Below are positions 4,697 through 5,929 of a stretch of 5,929 nucleotides of DNA, piece after piece (the first letter of the stretch is position 1; each line of letters begins with the position of its first letter). Source of the DNA: an uncultured Streptomyces sp. (GTDB lineage Bacteria > Actinomycetota > Actinomycetes > Streptomycetales > Streptomycetaceae); contig CAMLJW010000337.1 in NCBI GenBank assembly GCA_946480485.1, forward strand, positions 1 through 5,929, given 5' to 3'. The notes beneath the pieces were generated by a model. That model worked only from the letters and a program-made list of their open reading frames with translations. It made no database searches and was not told the DNA's origin. The translations under genes were made by a program, and so were the position numbers.

Positions 4697-5548
4697 ATGG
4701 AGCATGAGGTGTTCGTTCCGGTTCCCGCCGAACGTCTTCGGGAAGCCCTCGCCGATCCCGCACGGGTGGCCCGGGCGGTGCCCGGGCTCCAGCAGGACGC
4801 ACGCCAGGCCGCGCCGGAGGGGACGGCGCCCGTCTCCGGGCGTCTGAAGATGCGCGTCGGCGGCCACACCATCACGTATCGCGGAACGCTCCGGGTCGCC
4901 GGGCAGGACGACGGGTCCTACTCCGTGGCGGGCGACGCGACCGAGGTTCGCGGCAGTGGCTCGGTGAAGCTCGCGCTCACGTTGTCGCTCCGCCCGGCGG
5001 AGGGCGGCTCGACGCTCGCCTTCGAGGGAACGGCCACGGCCGACGGGCGGATCACGGAGCTGCCCGCTGACGCGGTGGCCTCGGCGAGTACACGGTTGTT
5101 GAACCGTTTCGCGGAGAGCCTCTCGGCCGACTCCGCGGCGGCTGCGGGGGCAGCCCCCGAGCCCGCCCCCGGAGCCGGTGCCGAGGCGGCGATCGCGCCG
5201 CCCGAAGGAGCTCAGGACTCGGAACCCGCCGCCGCCGAGGAACCCTCCCTCTTCGAGACCGAGGTCCCGCCCCCCTCCCTCGCCCACTACGACGAGGACG
5301 ACTTCGAGGGGGGGTTCGAGGAGGAGGGCGACACGGAACCCCCAGCCGAGGCCGCCCACGCCCGGCGGACGATGATCGGCCGGAGCGCGGAGGAGGTCGA
5401 TCACGCGCCCCCGCGCGGCCGGTACGCGCCGGTGCCCGCGCCCGAGGCCGTGTCCGGCAGCGCGGTGCTGCGCTGGGCGGCCCCCGCTGCCGCCCTCGTC
5501 CTGGCCTCGGCCGTCGTCGTCAACCGCGTCCTGCGCAGACGCCGCTGA
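4697..5548 (+). CDS. SRPBCC (CoxG-like) domain protein with acidic linker and C-terminal membrane anchor
   Basis: The protein is 283 aa in three parts. Residues 1-142 form an SRPBCC/CoxG-type (PF06240) domain: MEHEVFVPVPAERLREALAD, then RVARAVPGLQ, MRVGGHTITYRGTLRVAG, SLRPAEGGSTLAFEGTA, and a terminal helix SASTRLLNRFAESL. Residues about 143-250 are an Ala/Pro/Glu-rich, strongly acidic, probably disordered linker (DEDDFEGGFEEEGD at 199-212), interrupted by a basic RRTMIGRSAEEVDH block (223-236). Residues 257-277 form one hydrophobic helix ending in RVLRRRR, so the protein should be tail-anchored with the domain in the cytoplasm. CoxG proteins act in CO-dehydrogenase maturation and membrane attachment, but no coxMSL genes are near, so that role should not be assumed. 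SRPBCC domains usually hold hydrophobic ligands. The ATG is set by domain start and the leaderless -10 box; the frame is open far upstream only as an overlap with the previous gene. Confidence 0.85.
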   Translation: MEHEVFVPVPAERLREALADPARVARAVPGLQQDARQAAPEGTAPVSGRLKMRVGGHTITYRGTLRVAGQDDGSYSVAGDATEVRGSGSVKLALTLSLRPAEGGSTLAFEGTATADGRITELPADAVASASTRLLNRFAESLSADSAAAAGAAPEPAPGAGAEAAIAPPEGAQDSEPAAAEEPSLFETEVPPPSLAHYDEDDFEGGFEEEGDTEPPAEAAHARRTMIGRSAEEVDHAPPRGRYAPVPAPEAVSGSAVLRWAAPAAALVLASAVVVNRVLRRRR

Positions 5549-5550
5549 CC

Positions 5551-5610
5551 GCTCCGCGGGGCCGCCTGCTCATTCGGTGCTTATGTGGGCGGAGCCGGGG
5601 CCGGCGCCCC
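5551..5610 (+). terminator. GC-rich hairpins after the CoxG-like gene
   Basis: Directly after the stop, GCTCCGC (5551-5557) can pair with GCGGAGC (5589-5595) across a 31-base loop. A compact hairpin GGGGC-cggc-GCCCC follows at 5597-5610. Neither has a T-run. They are candidates for ending the CoxG-like transcript, with moderate-to-weak support. Confidence 0.3.
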
Positions 5611-5650
5611 CAGATCCCCTTGGGCGTCCGCGTAGGCTGCGGTTGTCTGT

Positions 5651-5693
5651 GGCTGGACGACCCGTGCGGCGGAGCCGACAGGTCGATCCAGCC
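5651..5693 (+). terminator. Strong nested hairpin upstream of the aldose epimerase gene
   Basis: GGCTGGACGACC (5651-5662) pairs with GGTCGATCCAGCC (5681-5693) over 12 bp with one bulged base. The 18-base loop holds a further 4-bp stem, CGGC (5667-5670) with GCCG (5674-5677). It lies 103 bases past the CoxG-like stop and ends before the -10 box of the epimerase gene, so termination of the upstream transcript is the simplest reading. TAGGCT at 5633-5638 could be a -10 box just before it, which would instead make it a short structured RNA. Confidence 0.45.
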
Positions 5694-5719
5694 CCGCGCC
5701 TGTGACGGGCGTGGCCCAG

Positions 5720-5725
5720 TAGGGT
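5720..5725 (+). promoter_or_regulatory. -10 box of a leaderless promoter for the epimerase gene
   Basis: TAGGGT ends exactly 7 bases before the GTG at 5733. No Shine-Dalgarno sequence precedes the GTG, and no clear -35 is visible. Confidence 0.45.
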
Positions 5726-5732
5726 CTCCCGG

Positions 5733-5929
5733 GTGAATAACGAAGACATCACGCTGACCGCGGGCGACGTGGAGGTGACCGTGCAGCCGGGGAACGGTGG
5801 GCGGGTCGGGGGACTGCGGATCGGCGGGCTCGAACTGCTGTGCCCGGGCGCGGAGTTCGGCTGCTTCCCGATGGTCCCGTGGTGCGGGCGTGTCAGGGAC
5901 GGCCGCTTCCGGGACGGCGCCACCGTGCA
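5733..5929 (+). CDS. Aldose 1-epimerase family protein, N-terminal part (runs off the right edge)
   Basis: Sixty-five codons and two bases of a sixty-sixth are present, starting MNNEDITLTAGDVEVTVQPG and leaving the window in frame. The opening beta-strands, the GGRVGGLRIGGLELL segment (22-36) and the block GCFPMVPWCGRVRDGRF correspond to the conserved G-x-FPM-x-PW-x-x-R-I-x-DGRF region of aldose 1-epimerase (galactose mutarotase) family proteins. These interconvert alpha and beta anomers of aldoses such as galactose or glucose in the cytoplasm. The catalytic His and Glu lie beyond the window, so activity cannot be judged. Many distant members act on hexose phosphates or have no known substrate. 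The usual Asn before Arg in the PW-x-NR motif is Gly here (WCGR). The GTG is chosen for the -10 box 7 bases upstream and the fit of the family N-terminus. Confidence 0.8.
   Translation, partial: MNNEDITLTAGDVEVTVQPGNGGRVGGLRIGGLELLCPGAEFGCFPMVPWCGRVRDGRFRDGATV

Noticed and set aside
4226..5404. 392-codon open frame on minus
   Set aside because: It is antisense to two well-supported genes, and its Gly/Arg-rich text has no domain.
1..5929. A novel defence, mobile or biosynthetic system
   Set aside because: The genes are ordinary actinomycete chromosomal types on both strands, with uniform base composition and no nuclease, integrase, transposase, toxin or assembly-line motif.

Overview
The window is very GC-rich, with G or C at most third codon positions, GTG starts, TAG-N2-T type -10 boxes and leaderless genes. 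This points to an actinomycete, most probably a Streptomyces chromosome. The genes look like core or housekeeping genes, and I see no insertion sequence, phage gene, tRNA, rRNA or CRISPR array.

Layout. Left part, minus strand: the first 14 codons of a gene leaving the window (42 down to 1), with a sharp hyphenated palindrome just upstream of its start (66-80). Upstream of it on the same strand is a complete class I/II PLP aminotransferase (1348 down to 176), close to the kynurenine/methionine/N-succinyl-DAP aminotransferase group. A recognisable promoter drives it, and a perfect 16-bp palindrome lies over the -35. A divergent intergenic region (1349-1625) also carries a 26-bp tandem duplication. 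On the plus strand follows a small membrane protein (1626-1889): one hydrophobic segment, a basic patch, and a Gly/Ser/Cys tail with a cysteine every six residues.

Middle. A 438-bp gene-free stretch (1890-2327) is rich in symmetry: a very strong long hairpin, a 15-bp direct repeat at 31-bp spacing, a 31-bp dyad and a pair of competing GC hairpins. It leads into a DUF2617-family gene (2328-2888).

Right part, plus strand: a membrane-embedded spermidine-synthase-like protein (2964-4568), a tail-anchored SRPBCC/CoxG-like protein (4697-5548), and the start of an aldose 1-epimerase-like gene (5733 to the window edge). Each of these three starts 7-8 bases after a TAGNNT box and lacks a Shine-Dalgarno sequence, so each is probably transcribed from its own leaderless promoter rather than as one tight operon.

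How the genes work together is not evident. They touch amino-acid transamination, an aminopropyltransferase-like fold, a lipid/hydrophobic-ligand-type SRPBCC fold and sugar mutarotation, with no shared pathway. The more unusual items are the periodic Cys/Gly mini-membrane protein, the tail-anchored CoxG-like protein outside any CO-dehydrogenase context, the spermidine synthase-like protein without polyamine-pathway neighbours, and the dense unexplained symmetry in the gene-free stretches.
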